Positions 1 through 6,068 of a DNA stretch of 8,424 nt are shown piece by piece. Origin of the DNA: Deltaproteobacteria bacterium (GTDB lineage: Bacteria; Myxococcota_A; SURF-8); assembly GCA_029570245.1 (NCBI GenBank), contig JAKQSH010000352.1, positions 1 through 8,424 of the forward strand, read 5' to 3'. Under the pieces are notes generated by a model that saw only the letters and a program-made list of their open reading frames with translations, was not told the DNA's origin and made no database searches. Each line of letters starts with the position of its first letter. Positions within the stretch are counted from its first letter, which is position 1. The position numbers were made by a program, and so were the translations under genes.

Positions 1-2
1 TC

Positions 3-746
3 GACGAAACGGAGCCACAGCCGACTATTTTCTCTGACAGGTTCGGCGCAAAGAATGAGTCCATGGTATTCAGCGCCGCCGGCACACTTGACGACCGCAA
101 AATCGTGGAATGGGAGTGGACAAGCAGCGATGGCGGAAGCGGCAACAGAATGTGGTTCATCCACAAGTTCGAAGACAGAGGCGATTACACGGTAACACTG
201 ACAGTCACCGACGAAGGCGGAAACAGCGCAACAATAAGCAAAAATATCAGTATTGTTCTTCCTATAAACACCTACAACCCCGAAGTTCCCCGCAGCGCAG
301 AAGGTCCATGCAACCTGTGGCAGCCTTCACGTTGCGACGACGGTTTCGCCGTCAACTGCCTGGAAGGAACCTGGGACGCCGTAAAATGTGAAACATACTG
401 CCAGGAGTCCGGTTTTGCCGAATCTTCATGCCGGATTGTCGAATCCGGCAACGCCGAATGCGAATGCGAAGGAACCCAGCCGGATGGCGATCTGGAAGAT
501 GGCGACGAAGCAGAAAGCGACGGAGACGAATCTTCCGATGGCGACAGTGAAGAAACGGCAGACGGAGACAAGACTGTTGAAGATGGAGATTCGGAAAACG
601 CCAACGAAAACGCCGGAGAAGACAATACCGACGGAAACGGCGGCTCCGGTGGCGATGGTTGCAGCAGCAGCACAACTCCTGCCGGACTCCTGCTTTCACT
701 GTTATTCCTTGCAACATTGACAGCAAGCAGGAAAAAGATGATTTAA
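3..746 (+). CDS. Secreted/surface PKD-domain protein with Cys-rich module, DGD tract and sorting tail (5' partial)
   Basis: The frame is open from the left edge, so the true start lies outside the window; the ATG at 63 falls inside the PKD domain and is not the start. Domains in order: a PKD-like beta-sandwich (about nt 20-265, with EWEW, a GDYTVTLTVTD strand and a following ISI strand); a region with eight Cys (about nt 305-475), probably disulfide-bonded; an acidic linker of DGD units; and a C-terminal tail in which Gly-Cys (Cys codon at 660-662) precedes a hydrophobic stretch (LLLSLLFLATL) and a basic end (SRKKMI). The tail resembles MYXO-CTERM or Synerg-CTERM type signals, in which the protein is cut and anchored near the Gly/Cys. 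PKD domains are common in extracellular adhesins and hydrolases; the specific function cannot be told from this fragment. It is separated from the downstream operon by a terminator and about 400 nt of non-coding DNA. Confidence 0.8.
   Translation, partial: DETEPQPTIFSDRFGAKNESMVFSAAGTLDDRKIVEWEWTSSDGGSGNRMWFIHKFEDRGDYTVTLTVTDEGGNSATISKNISIVLPINTYNPEVPRSAEGPCNLWQPSRCDDGFAVNCLEGTWDAVKCETYCQESGFAESSCRIVESGNAECECEGTQPDGDLEDGDEAESDGDESSDGDSEETADGDKTVEDGDSENANENAGEDNTDGNGGSGGDGCSSSTTPAGLLLSLLFLATLTASRKKMI
483..656 (+). repeat. Low-complexity acidic DGD-repeat linker (coding)
   Basis: Within the secreted protein, GAT/GAC-GGC/GGA-GAT/GAC units recur at irregular spacing and encode repeated Asp-Gly-Asp separated by Glu/Ser/Thr-rich stretches, then a Gly/Asn-rich end. 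Such tracts commonly act as flexible linkers between a surface domain and its anchor and might bind Ca2+. Codons within the units vary (GGC and GGA, GAT and GAC), so this is an amino-acid-level repeat rather than a recently expanded DNA tandem. Confidence 0.75.
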
Positions 747-773
747 CCACCTCCCAGACAACTGACCCGATGC

Positions 774-810
774 AAAAAGCCGGATGTTTCAGAAACATTC
801 GGCTTTTTAT
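774..810 (+). terminator. Intrinsic (Rho-independent) terminator
   Basis: The left arm at 774-789 pairs with 793-808 as a continuous 16-bp stem (15 Watson-Crick pairs and one G-U at 783/799) closed by a 3-nt loop (790-792). The right arm ends in CGGCTTTTTATTT, giving the U-rich tail. It lies 27 nt after the stop codon of the secreted-protein gene. The A-run on the left arm would also give a T-run on the other strand, so the element could work in both directions, but no gene converges on it here. Confidence 0.9.
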
Positions 811-1116
811 TTCACCACGCCGCAACAACTTGTTTTTATTATGTTATTTTTCTGACACGCAAAGACAAATTTTCAGCTTTCGACAATCATAGCCTTTACC
901 CTGCATATAAATAAATTATTCTCCATTAAAAATGCAAGTGAAATCAATCACAAACAAACCAAGATTGTGAAGCAAGTAACAGCACTCTTAACAGATCATT
1001 CACAGGAAGCAAAATATACTGCAATACTCCATGGATAGAAGCGAACCTGACCGACTTCATAAATATTGTGAATTCATTATCGAATTCATCATATCGAAAT
1101 CCCGTGGATTTTTGTC
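811..1116. other. AT-rich intergenic region with no recognisable gene
   Basis: No convincing coding frame, RNA gene or mobile element is seen between the terminator and the rex promoter. The stretch is clearly more AT-rich than the flanking genes. It contains the motif TTGTGA at 965-970 and 1066-1071, its complement TCACAA at 948-953, a direct repeat GAATTCAT at 1070-1077 and 1082-1089, and a small inverted repeat AAATCC/GGATTT at 1097-1111. These could be regulatory sites for the downstream operon, but none forms a full well-spaced operator. Confidence 0.6.
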
Positions 1117-1132
1117 TTGACTTTTTTCACGA
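1115..1132 (+). promoter_or_regulatory. Possible weaker Rex-type operator overlapping the -35
   Basis: TCTTGA-N6-TCACGA has the Rex-type layout (TTGTGA-N6-TCACAA). The right half matches well; the left half keeps only 4 of 6 positions. It overlaps the proposed -35 hexamer, so an occupying repressor would block polymerase. Its centre lies 50 bp from that of the better site at 1165-1182. Confidence 0.25.
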
Positions 1133-1147
1133 ATGACAGCACATTAT
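1117..1147 (+). promoter_or_regulatory. Candidate sigma70-type promoter of the rex-hyd operon
   Basis: A good -35 hexamer, TTGACT (1117-1122), is followed after 19 nt by CATTAT (1142-1147) as a possible -10. The spacing is longer than the 17-nt optimum, so the -10 assignment is uncertain. The position, about 55 nt upstream of the rex start and between two Rex-like sites, suits an autoregulated operon promoter. Confidence 0.4.
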
Positions 1148-1164
1148 GCGTGACCGCTGTAACG

Positions 1165-1182
1165 CTGTGACTGTTTTCACGG
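1165..1182 (+). promoter_or_regulatory. Candidate Rex operator
   Basis: CTGTGA-N6-TCACGG is an inverted repeat with a perfect GTGA/TCAC core and six-base spacer, matching the general Rex operator form TTGTGA-N6-TCACAA. It lies downstream of the proposed promoter and 21 nt before the rex start, a position where bound Rex would repress its own operon. The CRP/FNR superfamily uses a nearly identical TGTGA-N6-TCACA pattern, so a CRP-like protein is an alternative; adjacency to rex favours Rex. Confidence 0.5.
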
Positions 1183-1203
1183 CTTAATGACGAGGAAGTA
1201 ACT

Positions 1204-1863
1204 ATGGCAAATCACGTACGATCTATCCCTGACAAAGTAGTTGGTCGCCTGTCTCTGTATCGCAGTCTTCTTCAGGATCATGCCCCCGAAAACGTAACAC
1301 ATCTTTTTTCGCATGATCTGGCAAGAATGGCAAGAGTCAGTGCAGCGCAGGTCCGCAGAGACCTCATGGACACCGGCTATATCGGAAGCCCCAACAAAGG
1401 TTACGAAATCAAAAAGCTGGTAGGTTGCATCAGCCGCATTCTTGACAACCCGGAATGTGAAAACGTGGCACTCATAGGTGTTGGACATCTGGGCCGCGCC
1501 ATAATAGATTATTTTCAGGGTCGCCGCTCAAATCTATGCATAGTGGCGGCATTCGACAACAATCCGTCAAAAGTCAACAGAATAGTTCAGGGCGTCAAGG
1601 CATACCCGATTTCTCAGTTGCAGGAAATTGTCGAAAATGAGAAAATCAATACCGCCATTGTCGCCGTTCCGGGTAATGCGGCGCAGGGCGTAGCCGATCA
1701 GCTGGTTCAGGCGGGAATAAGAGGCATTCTGAACCTGGCACCCACGCCTCTTTATGTACCGGAAAATATTTATCTGGTTGAACAGGACATGACCATGTCA
1801 CTTGAAAAAGTGGCGTATTTCGCACGTCGTTCTTTTAACAAAAAGGGTAGCAAAAATGAATGA
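1204..1863 (+). CDS. rex: Redox-sensing transcriptional repressor Rex
   Basis: Rex is a cytoplasmic dimer that binds operator DNA when NAD+ dominates and is released by NADH, controlling anaerobic and fermentative genes. The 219-aa length is usual for the family. Residues about 5-75 form the winged helix, with recognition helix SAAQVRRDL followed by the family's GYIG...GYEI wing region. Residues 87-190 form a Rossmann fold with the dinucleotide loop GVGHLG (92-97), the acidic residue at the end of strand two in AFDNN (D118), and the LNLAP motif (177-180). The end (MSLEKVAYFAR) is the helix that is domain-swapped in Rex dimers. The start is ATG 1204 with GAGGA at 1192-1196. It is first in the operon, directly ahead of hydC, which it overlaps by 8 nt, and a Rex-like operator sits just upstream, so autoregulation with the hydrogenase genes is likely. 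Confidence 0.95.
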   Translation: MANHVRSIPDKVVGRLSLYRSLLQDHAPENVTHLFSHDLARMARVSAAQVRRDLMDTGYIGSPNKGYEIKKLVGCISRILDNPECENVALIGVGHLGRAIIDYFQGRRSNLCIVAAFDNNPSKVNRIVQGVKAYPISQLQEIVENEKINTAIVAVPGNAAQGVADQLVQAGIRGILNLAPTPLYVPENIYLVEQDMTMSLEKVAYFARRSFNKKGSKNE

Positions 1864-2347
1864 GTCAGTGGAAAAAATCCTGCAGAATCATCCGGGCGCA
1901 GGCCGTGACAGCCTGATTCCCATCCTGCAGGAAGTCCAGGAGCATCTTGGTTATCTGTCCCAGGATGCAGTAGTGGCCATCGGCAAACACCTCAATCTGC
2001 CCACAAGCAAGATTTTCGGTGTTGCCACCTTCTATAATCAATTCAGATTTCAGGCCAAAGGCAAATATCACATCATGGTTTGCCGTGGCACAGCCTGTCA
2101 CGTAAAAGGCTCGCTGAAGGTCTTGGAGGCGATTCAGAGAAAGCTCAAAATAGTCGCCGGACAGACCACCCGCGACGGCATGTTCAGCATTGAAGTCGTA
2201 GCCTGCATCGGAGCATGCGGCCTGGCTCCGGTAATCAGCGTCAATGGCGAATTTCACGCCAACATGACTCCTGATAAAGTGGAAAAAATCATTGAAGCCT
2301 GCCGTAGAAAGGATCAGGAGAATGACGCAGCAAACGCACAGCCTTAA
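1856..2347 (+). CDS. hydC: NAD-linked [FeFe]-hydrogenase subunit HydC (NuoE-like [2Fe-2S] protein)
   Basis: This 163-aa protein belongs to the NuoE/HydC/HndA family: a short helical N-terminal part (about 1-68, with HLGYLSQ and GVATFYNQF) followed by a thioredoxin-fold ferredoxin. The four cluster ligands are present in the family spacing: C76-x4-C81 (CRGTAC) and C117-x3-C121 (CIGAC). In bifurcating hydrogenases this subunit sits next to the FMN site of HydB and carries one [2Fe-2S] cluster. The start is ATG 1856, which overlaps the end of rex by 8 nt and has AAGGG at about 1843-1847; a frame extension to ATG 1802 would lie wholly inside rex and is rejected. The 3' end overlaps hydB by 26 nt. 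The same fold occurs in complex I and formate dehydrogenases; neighbouring HydB and HydA decide the assignment. The symbol could equally be hndA. Confidence 0.92.
   Translation: MNESVEKILQNHPGAGRDSLIPILQEVQEHLGYLSQDAVVAIGKHLNLPTSKIFGVATFYNQFRFQAKGKYHIMVCRGTACHVKGSLKVLEAIQRKLKIVAGQTTRDGMFSIEVVACIGACGLAPVISVNGEFHANMTPDKVEKIIEACRRKDQENDAANAQP
2308..2313 (+). promoter_or_regulatory. Ribosome-binding site that sets the hydB start
   Basis: AAAGGA lies 8 nt before ATG 2322, inside the end of hydC. A second purine run, AGGAG (2316-2320), is only 1 nt from the ATG and too close to be the functional site. This favours ATG 2322 over the in-frame TTG at 2292 and over the later ATG at 2442, which has no good site and would shorten the protein just before its N-terminal iron-sulfur domain. 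Confidence 0.6.
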
Positions 2348-4307
2348 TACCGGTTGCTGGTCGGTTCCCGCCAGACCCAGTAGTGAACTCTTAGAAAAAC
2401 TGGCACTGCACAGCGCCAGCTGGAAAAAATCGCTTGATGAAATGTCGAAACGCATTTCTTCTCTGCGACGCGAAACGCTCGAACGTCCGGTAATTTATAT
2501 CGGATGTGGAACCTGCGGACTTGGAGCGGGAGCCGGAGCGACTCTTGAAACCATAAAAAAACACGTCAGTGAAAACAAAATCGACGCCGATATAGTGGAA
2601 GTCGGCTGCATCGGCCTCTGCTCGGAAGAACCAATTGTTGACATTCAGCTTCCGGGACGTGCCCGTGTAAGCTTCAGACGTGTAACAGACAAGAACGCCG
2701 CCGGAATGATCGACAAAGTTTTCGCGGGCGAAATCCCCGAAGACATGGTTCTCGGCCAGTTCGAAGACGCCACAGCAAAAGCCTGGGACAATGTTCCTTA
2801 CCTTAAGGATCATCCCTTCTTTGCGCCTCAAACCCGCTGGGTACTGCCGAACTGCGGTCTTATCAATCCCAACAGCATTGACGAGTACATCGCACGCGGC
2901 GGATATTCTTCACTTAATTACATACTTCATAATCATACGCCGATTGAAGTCTGCGATCTGGTCGAAAAAGCCGGTCTGCGCGGTCGCGGCGGCGGCGGAT
3001 TCCCGGCTGCCGTAAAATGGAAGATCGCCCACAAGCAGGGTTCCGATCAGAAATATCTCATCTGCAACGCCGACGAGGGCGACCCCGGCGCATTCATGGA
3101 TCGCGCAGTAATTGAAGGCGATCCGCACCGTCTGCTGGAAGGCATGGCAATTGCGGCATACGGCATCGGCGCCAGCAAGGCTTATGTGTATATCCGTGCC
3201 GAATACCCTCTGGCCATCAAAAATCTCGAAATAGCAATACAACAGGCCAAAGAATACGGACTGCTCGGAGACAACATTCTCGACAGCAGCTTCAAACTTG
3301 AAATAAAGCTCAAAAAGGGCGCCGGAGCTTTCGTATGCGGCGAAGAAACCGCACTTATGAACAGCATCGAAGGCAAGCGAGGAATGCCTCGTCCGCGTCC
3401 GCCCTACCCCGCCGTTTCCGGTCTCTTCGGAAAGCCCAGCATCATCAACAACGTTGAAACGCTGGCAAATCTGCCGAAACTGTTCGAAATAACAGCTGAT
3501 GGTTTCGCCTCGCTCGGCACCGAAAGCAGTAAAGGCACCAAGGTTTTCGCGCTTTCCGGTAAAGTCACCCGCACCGGTCTTGTCGAAGTCGCCATGGGGA
3601 CCAGAATCCGCGATATAGTTTTCGCCATCGGCGGCGGCGCGCCCAACGGAAAATCATTCAAAGCCGTTCAGATCGGCGGACCGTCCGGCGGCTGCATCCC
3701 CGAAAGCCACATCGACATTCAGATCGACTACGAGTCGCTTAAAAAAGTCGGCGCCATGATGGGTTCAGGCGGTCTGGTCGTAATGGACGAAGACACCTGC
3801 ATGGTCGATCTCGCCAAATATTTCATGGACTTCATCCAGCGTGAAAGCTGCGGCAAATGCATTCCCTGCCGCGAAGGCACACGCCGCATGCTGGAAGTTC
3901 TCGAAACCATCACGCGCGGTCGCAGAAGCGAAAACGACATCGACGCACTGCTGCGCTTCAGAGGCGTAATGTACATCGAGAGCCTGGCGGAAGTAATCCG
4001 CGACACGGCGCTCTGCGGACTCGGTCAGACGGCTCCGAACCCCGTTCTGAGCACGCTGCGTTGGTTCCGTGATGAATATGAAGCTCACATCTACGACAGA
4101 AAATGCCCCGCCAAAGCCTGCCCGGAACTGGTAACGTACAGTATTCTGGCCGACAAATGCACCGGGTGCACGGTCTGCGCCCGCAAGTGCCCGACCGAAG
4201 CCATCATGGGAGCCAAGAAAAGCCCGCATTACATCATTTCCGAAAAATGCATCCGTTGCGGGGCATGTATGGAAACCTGCCGCTTCAACGCTATAGTGGT
4301 GGAGTAA
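2322..4307 (+). CDS. hydB: NAD-linked [FeFe]-hydrogenase subunit HydB (NuoF-like flavoprotein with fused ferredoxin domains)
   Basis: This 661-aa subunit carries FMN and the NAD(H) site and, in bifurcating hydrogenases, is where electrons are split between NAD and ferredoxin. Domains: about 56-135, a thioredoxin-like [2Fe-2S] domain with Cys at 62, 65, 96 and 100; about 175-490, the NuoF core with GRGGGGFP (221-228), NADEGDPGAF (249-258), the GEETALMNSIEGKRG segment (340-354) and NNVETLANLP (376-385); 505-570, the N3-type [4Fe-4S] domain with C510, C513, C516 and C565; then a CPAKAC pair (C595, C600); and 610-655, a two-[4Fe-4S] ferredoxin with C613/616/619/623 and C643/646/649/653. The extra N- and C-terminal domains distinguish it from complex I NuoF and match HydB of trimeric HydABC. 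The N-terminal domain corresponds to the separate HndB of tetrameric Hnd enzymes. It lies 17 nt before hydA. Confidence 0.94.
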   Translation: MTQQTHSLNTGCWSVPARPSSELLEKLALHSASWKKSLDEMSKRISSLRRETLERPVIYIGCGTCGLGAGAGATLETIKKHVSENKIDADIVEVGCIGLCSEEPIVDIQLPGRARVSFRRVTDKNAAGMIDKVFAGEIPEDMVLGQFEDATAKAWDNVPYLKDHPFFAPQTRWVLPNCGLINPNSIDEYIARGGYSSLNYILHNHTPIEVCDLVEKAGLRGRGGGGFPAAVKWKIAHKQGSDQKYLICNADEGDPGAFMDRAVIEGDPHRLLEGMAIAAYGIGASKAYVYIRAEYPLAIKNLEIAIQQAKEYGLLGDNILDSSFKLEIKLKKGAGAFVCGEETALMNSIEGKRGMPRPRPPYPAVSGLFGKPSIINNVETLANLPKLFEITADGFASLGTESSKGTKVFALSGKVTRTGLVEVAMGTRIRDIVFAIGGGAPNGKSFKAVQIGGPSGGCIPESHIDIQIDYESLKKVGAMMGSGGLVVMDEDTCMVDLAKYFMDFIQRESCGKCIPCREGTRRMLEVLETITRGRRSENDIDALLRFRGVMYIESLAEVIRDTALCGLGQTAPNPVLSTLRWFRDEYEAHIYDRKCPAKACPELVTYSILADKCTGCTVCARKCPTEAIMGAKKSPHYIISEKCIRCGACMETCRFNAIVVE

Positions 4308-4324
4308 GGAGAAGAGGTAGCAAA

Positions 4325-6049
4325 ATGATAAACATACAGGTAAACGGCAATCAGATTCAGGCCAAAGAAGGCGAAACCATTCTCTCTGCCCTGAAACGCG
4401 CCGGCATAAAAGTTCCCACCCTCTGCCATTATGAAGGTCTTCCGCCCACCGGCGCATGCCGCATGTGCGTTGTCGAAATCGAAGGATTCCGCACACTGGT
4501 TCCTTCCTGCTCGCAGCCGGTGGCCGAAGGTATGAAAATACAGACGCATTCACAGCGGGCGATACAGTCGCGTAAAATGATAGTCGAACTGCTTCTGGCA
4601 AATCACCCGGATGACTGTCTGTACTGCGCGCGCAACGGCAACTGCGAATTGCAGAATCTCTCCGAGGAACTGGGCGTCCGTCAGCGCAGATACGCAGGCG
4701 GAAAGAAAAACATTTATCACGTCGATCTTTCCAGCCCGTCCATCGTGCGCGACCCGGCCAAATGCATACTCTGCGGAAAATGCGTAAGAGTCTGCGAAGA
4801 GGTACAGGGCGTGTCATCCATCGACTTCGTCGGCAGAGGCTCCAAGACCCATGTCGGGACAGCCTTCAACAAGGGACTCAACGTTTCCAGCTGCATCAAT
4901 TGCGGTCAGTGCATCATGGTCTGCCCGACCGGCGCACTTACAGAGCAGACTCACATCAAGCAGGTCAAGGAAGCACTTGAAGACAAAAGTAAAGTCGTCG
5001 TCATTCAGCATGCCCCGTCAATTTCCGTATCGCTGGCCGAAGAATTCGGCGTCAAACCGGGCGTGGACGTAAACGCGACTATGGTAACTGCCCTGCGCAT
5101 GCTCGGATTCAAATACGTCTTCGATACGTCTTTCACCGCAGACCTTACCATTATGGAAGAAGCCTCCGAACTGGTGCATCGCATCAAAAACGGCGGTGCT
5201 CTGCCCATGATGACCAGCTGTTCGCCGGGCTGGATAAAATATGTGGAAGAATTCTACCCGGATTTCATTCCGCACCTTTCCACCTGCAAGAGCCCGCAGG
5301 CCATGCTGGGCGCCCTGATAAAGAGCTACTGGGCCGAGAAGATGAACATCGACCCGAAGAACATCTTCAGCGTAACTGTCATGCCCTGTACGGCCAAAAA
5401 ATTCGAGGCCGGTCGCCCGGAACTTTCGCAGAACGATCTGCCGGACATAGATGCAGTGCTTACAACCCGCGAACTGGCCCAGTTCATAAAAATGCACGGA
5501 CTGGACCTCGGATCGCTGGAACCGGATTCTGCAGACAATCCCTTTGGAACTCGCAGCACTGCTGGTAAACTGTTCGGAGCATCCGGTGGCGTTATGGAAG
5601 CGGCTATCAGAACCGCTCATAACCTGATTACCGGTGAAGACATGAAAGAGATCAAGCTTAAAGACCTGCGTGGCTTCAAGGGCATCAAAGAGGCCACAGT
5701 CAAGATCGGAGAGCTTGAAGTCAACGTGGCCGTAGTAAGCGGACTGGGCAACGCAAGAAAGGTTGTCGAAGACATTCGCGCCGGCAGAAAGAACTACCAC
5801 TTCGTGGAAGTTATGACCTGTCCGGGCGGCTGCATCGCCGGCGGCGGACAGCCTCTCAACTCCGACCCGGAAGCGATCAAGGCCCGTATGAAAGTTCTTT
5901 ACGATATGGATCGGGACGAACATCTCAGGCAGTCGCACGACAACCCGGCCATAAAGAAGCTGTATGAAGAGTATCTGGGCGAACCGCTGGGCCATCGCAG
6001 CCACGAACTGCTGCACACTTCCTACGGCAAGCGCGACGTTCTGATATAA
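4325..6049 (+). CDS. hydA: [FeFe]-hydrogenase catalytic subunit HydA (group A, M3 architecture)
   Basis: HydA catalyses reversible 2H+ + 2e- to H2 at the H-cluster. The 574-aa protein has: a plant-type [2Fe-2S] domain (C34, C45, C48, C62); a His-ligated [4Fe-4S] cluster (H94, C98, C101, C107); two further [4Fe-4S] clusters (C147/150/153/157 and C190/193/196/200); and the H-cluster domain with L1 TSCSPGW (297-303), L2 MPCTAKKFE (353-361) and L3 EVMTCPGGC (495-503) followed by IAGGGQP. A small-subunit-type end follows (about 520-574). By my count the motif residues fall at the same numbers as in Clostridium pasteurianum CpI; the proton-relay residues C299, E279, S319 and E282 are all present, but position 300 is Ser. 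The start is ATG 4325 with AGAGG at 4313-4317; longer in-frame extension would run inside hydB. HydB and HydC upstream make it the NAD-linked, probably bifurcating, type. The product needs maturases HydE, HydF and HydG, which are not in this window. Confidence 0.96.
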   Translation: MINIQVNGNQIQAKEGETILSALKRAGIKVPTLCHYEGLPPTGACRMCVVEIEGFRTLVPSCSQPVAEGMKIQTHSQRAIQSRKMIVELLLANHPDDCLYCARNGNCELQNLSEELGVRQRRYAGGKKNIYHVDLSSPSIVRDPAKCILCGKCVRVCEEVQGVSSIDFVGRGSKTHVGTAFNKGLNVSSCINCGQCIMVCPTGALTEQTHIKQVKEALEDKSKVVVIQHAPSISVSLAEEFGVKPGVDVNATMVTALRMLGFKYVFDTSFTADLTIMEEASELVHRIKNGGALPMMTSCSPGWIKYVEEFYPDFIPHLSTCKSPQAMLGALIKSYWAEKMNIDPKNIFSVTVMPCTAKKFEAGRPELSQNDLPDIDAVLTTRELAQFIKMHGLDLGSLEPDSADNPFGTRSTAGKLFGASGGVMEAAIRTAHNLITGEDMKEIKLKDLRGFKGIKEATVKIGELEVNVAVVSGLGNARKVVEDIRAGRKNYHFVEVMTCPGGCIAGGGQPLNSDPEAIKARMKVLYDMDRDEHLRQSHDNPAIKKLYEEYLGEPLGHRSHELLHTSYGKRDVLI

Positions 6050-6068
6050 GAAAGGAAAGAGCGCAGAC

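Noticed and set aside
272..828. Open frames on the minus strand and in a second plus frame across the secreted-protein gene and terminator
   Set aside because: They are shadows of the repetitive GC-rich DGD coding region, give Arg/Ser/Pro-rich low-complexity translations, and one runs through the terminator hairpin.
948..970. TCACAA/TTGTGA pair as a Rex operator
   Set aside because: The halves are in the outward order with an 11-nt gap, not TTGTGA-N6-TCACAA, so it does not form a Rex site.
1097..1111. Small inverted repeat AAATCC-CGT-GGATTT followed by T's as a second terminator
   Set aside because: The stem is only 6 bp with two G-C pairs and lies just before the -35, so termination is unlikely; kept only as a minor repeat.
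1802..1855. Upstream ATG extension of hydC
   Set aside because: It lies wholly inside rex, adds residues unlike any NuoE N-terminus, and ATG 1856 has a better ribosome site and typical overlap.
4103..4324. Upstream ATG extension of hydA into the end of hydB
   Set aside because: The added residues are the out-of-frame reading of HydB's ferredoxin domain; MINIQVNG at 4325 is the normal start of the [2Fe-2S] domain.
2322..6049. Complex I (NuoEFG) or NAD-dependent formate dehydrogenase subunits
   Set aside because: The third subunit has complete H-cluster motifs L1-L3, and HydB carries the fused N- and C-terminal iron-sulfur domains typical of HydB, so this is an [FeFe]-hydrogenase.
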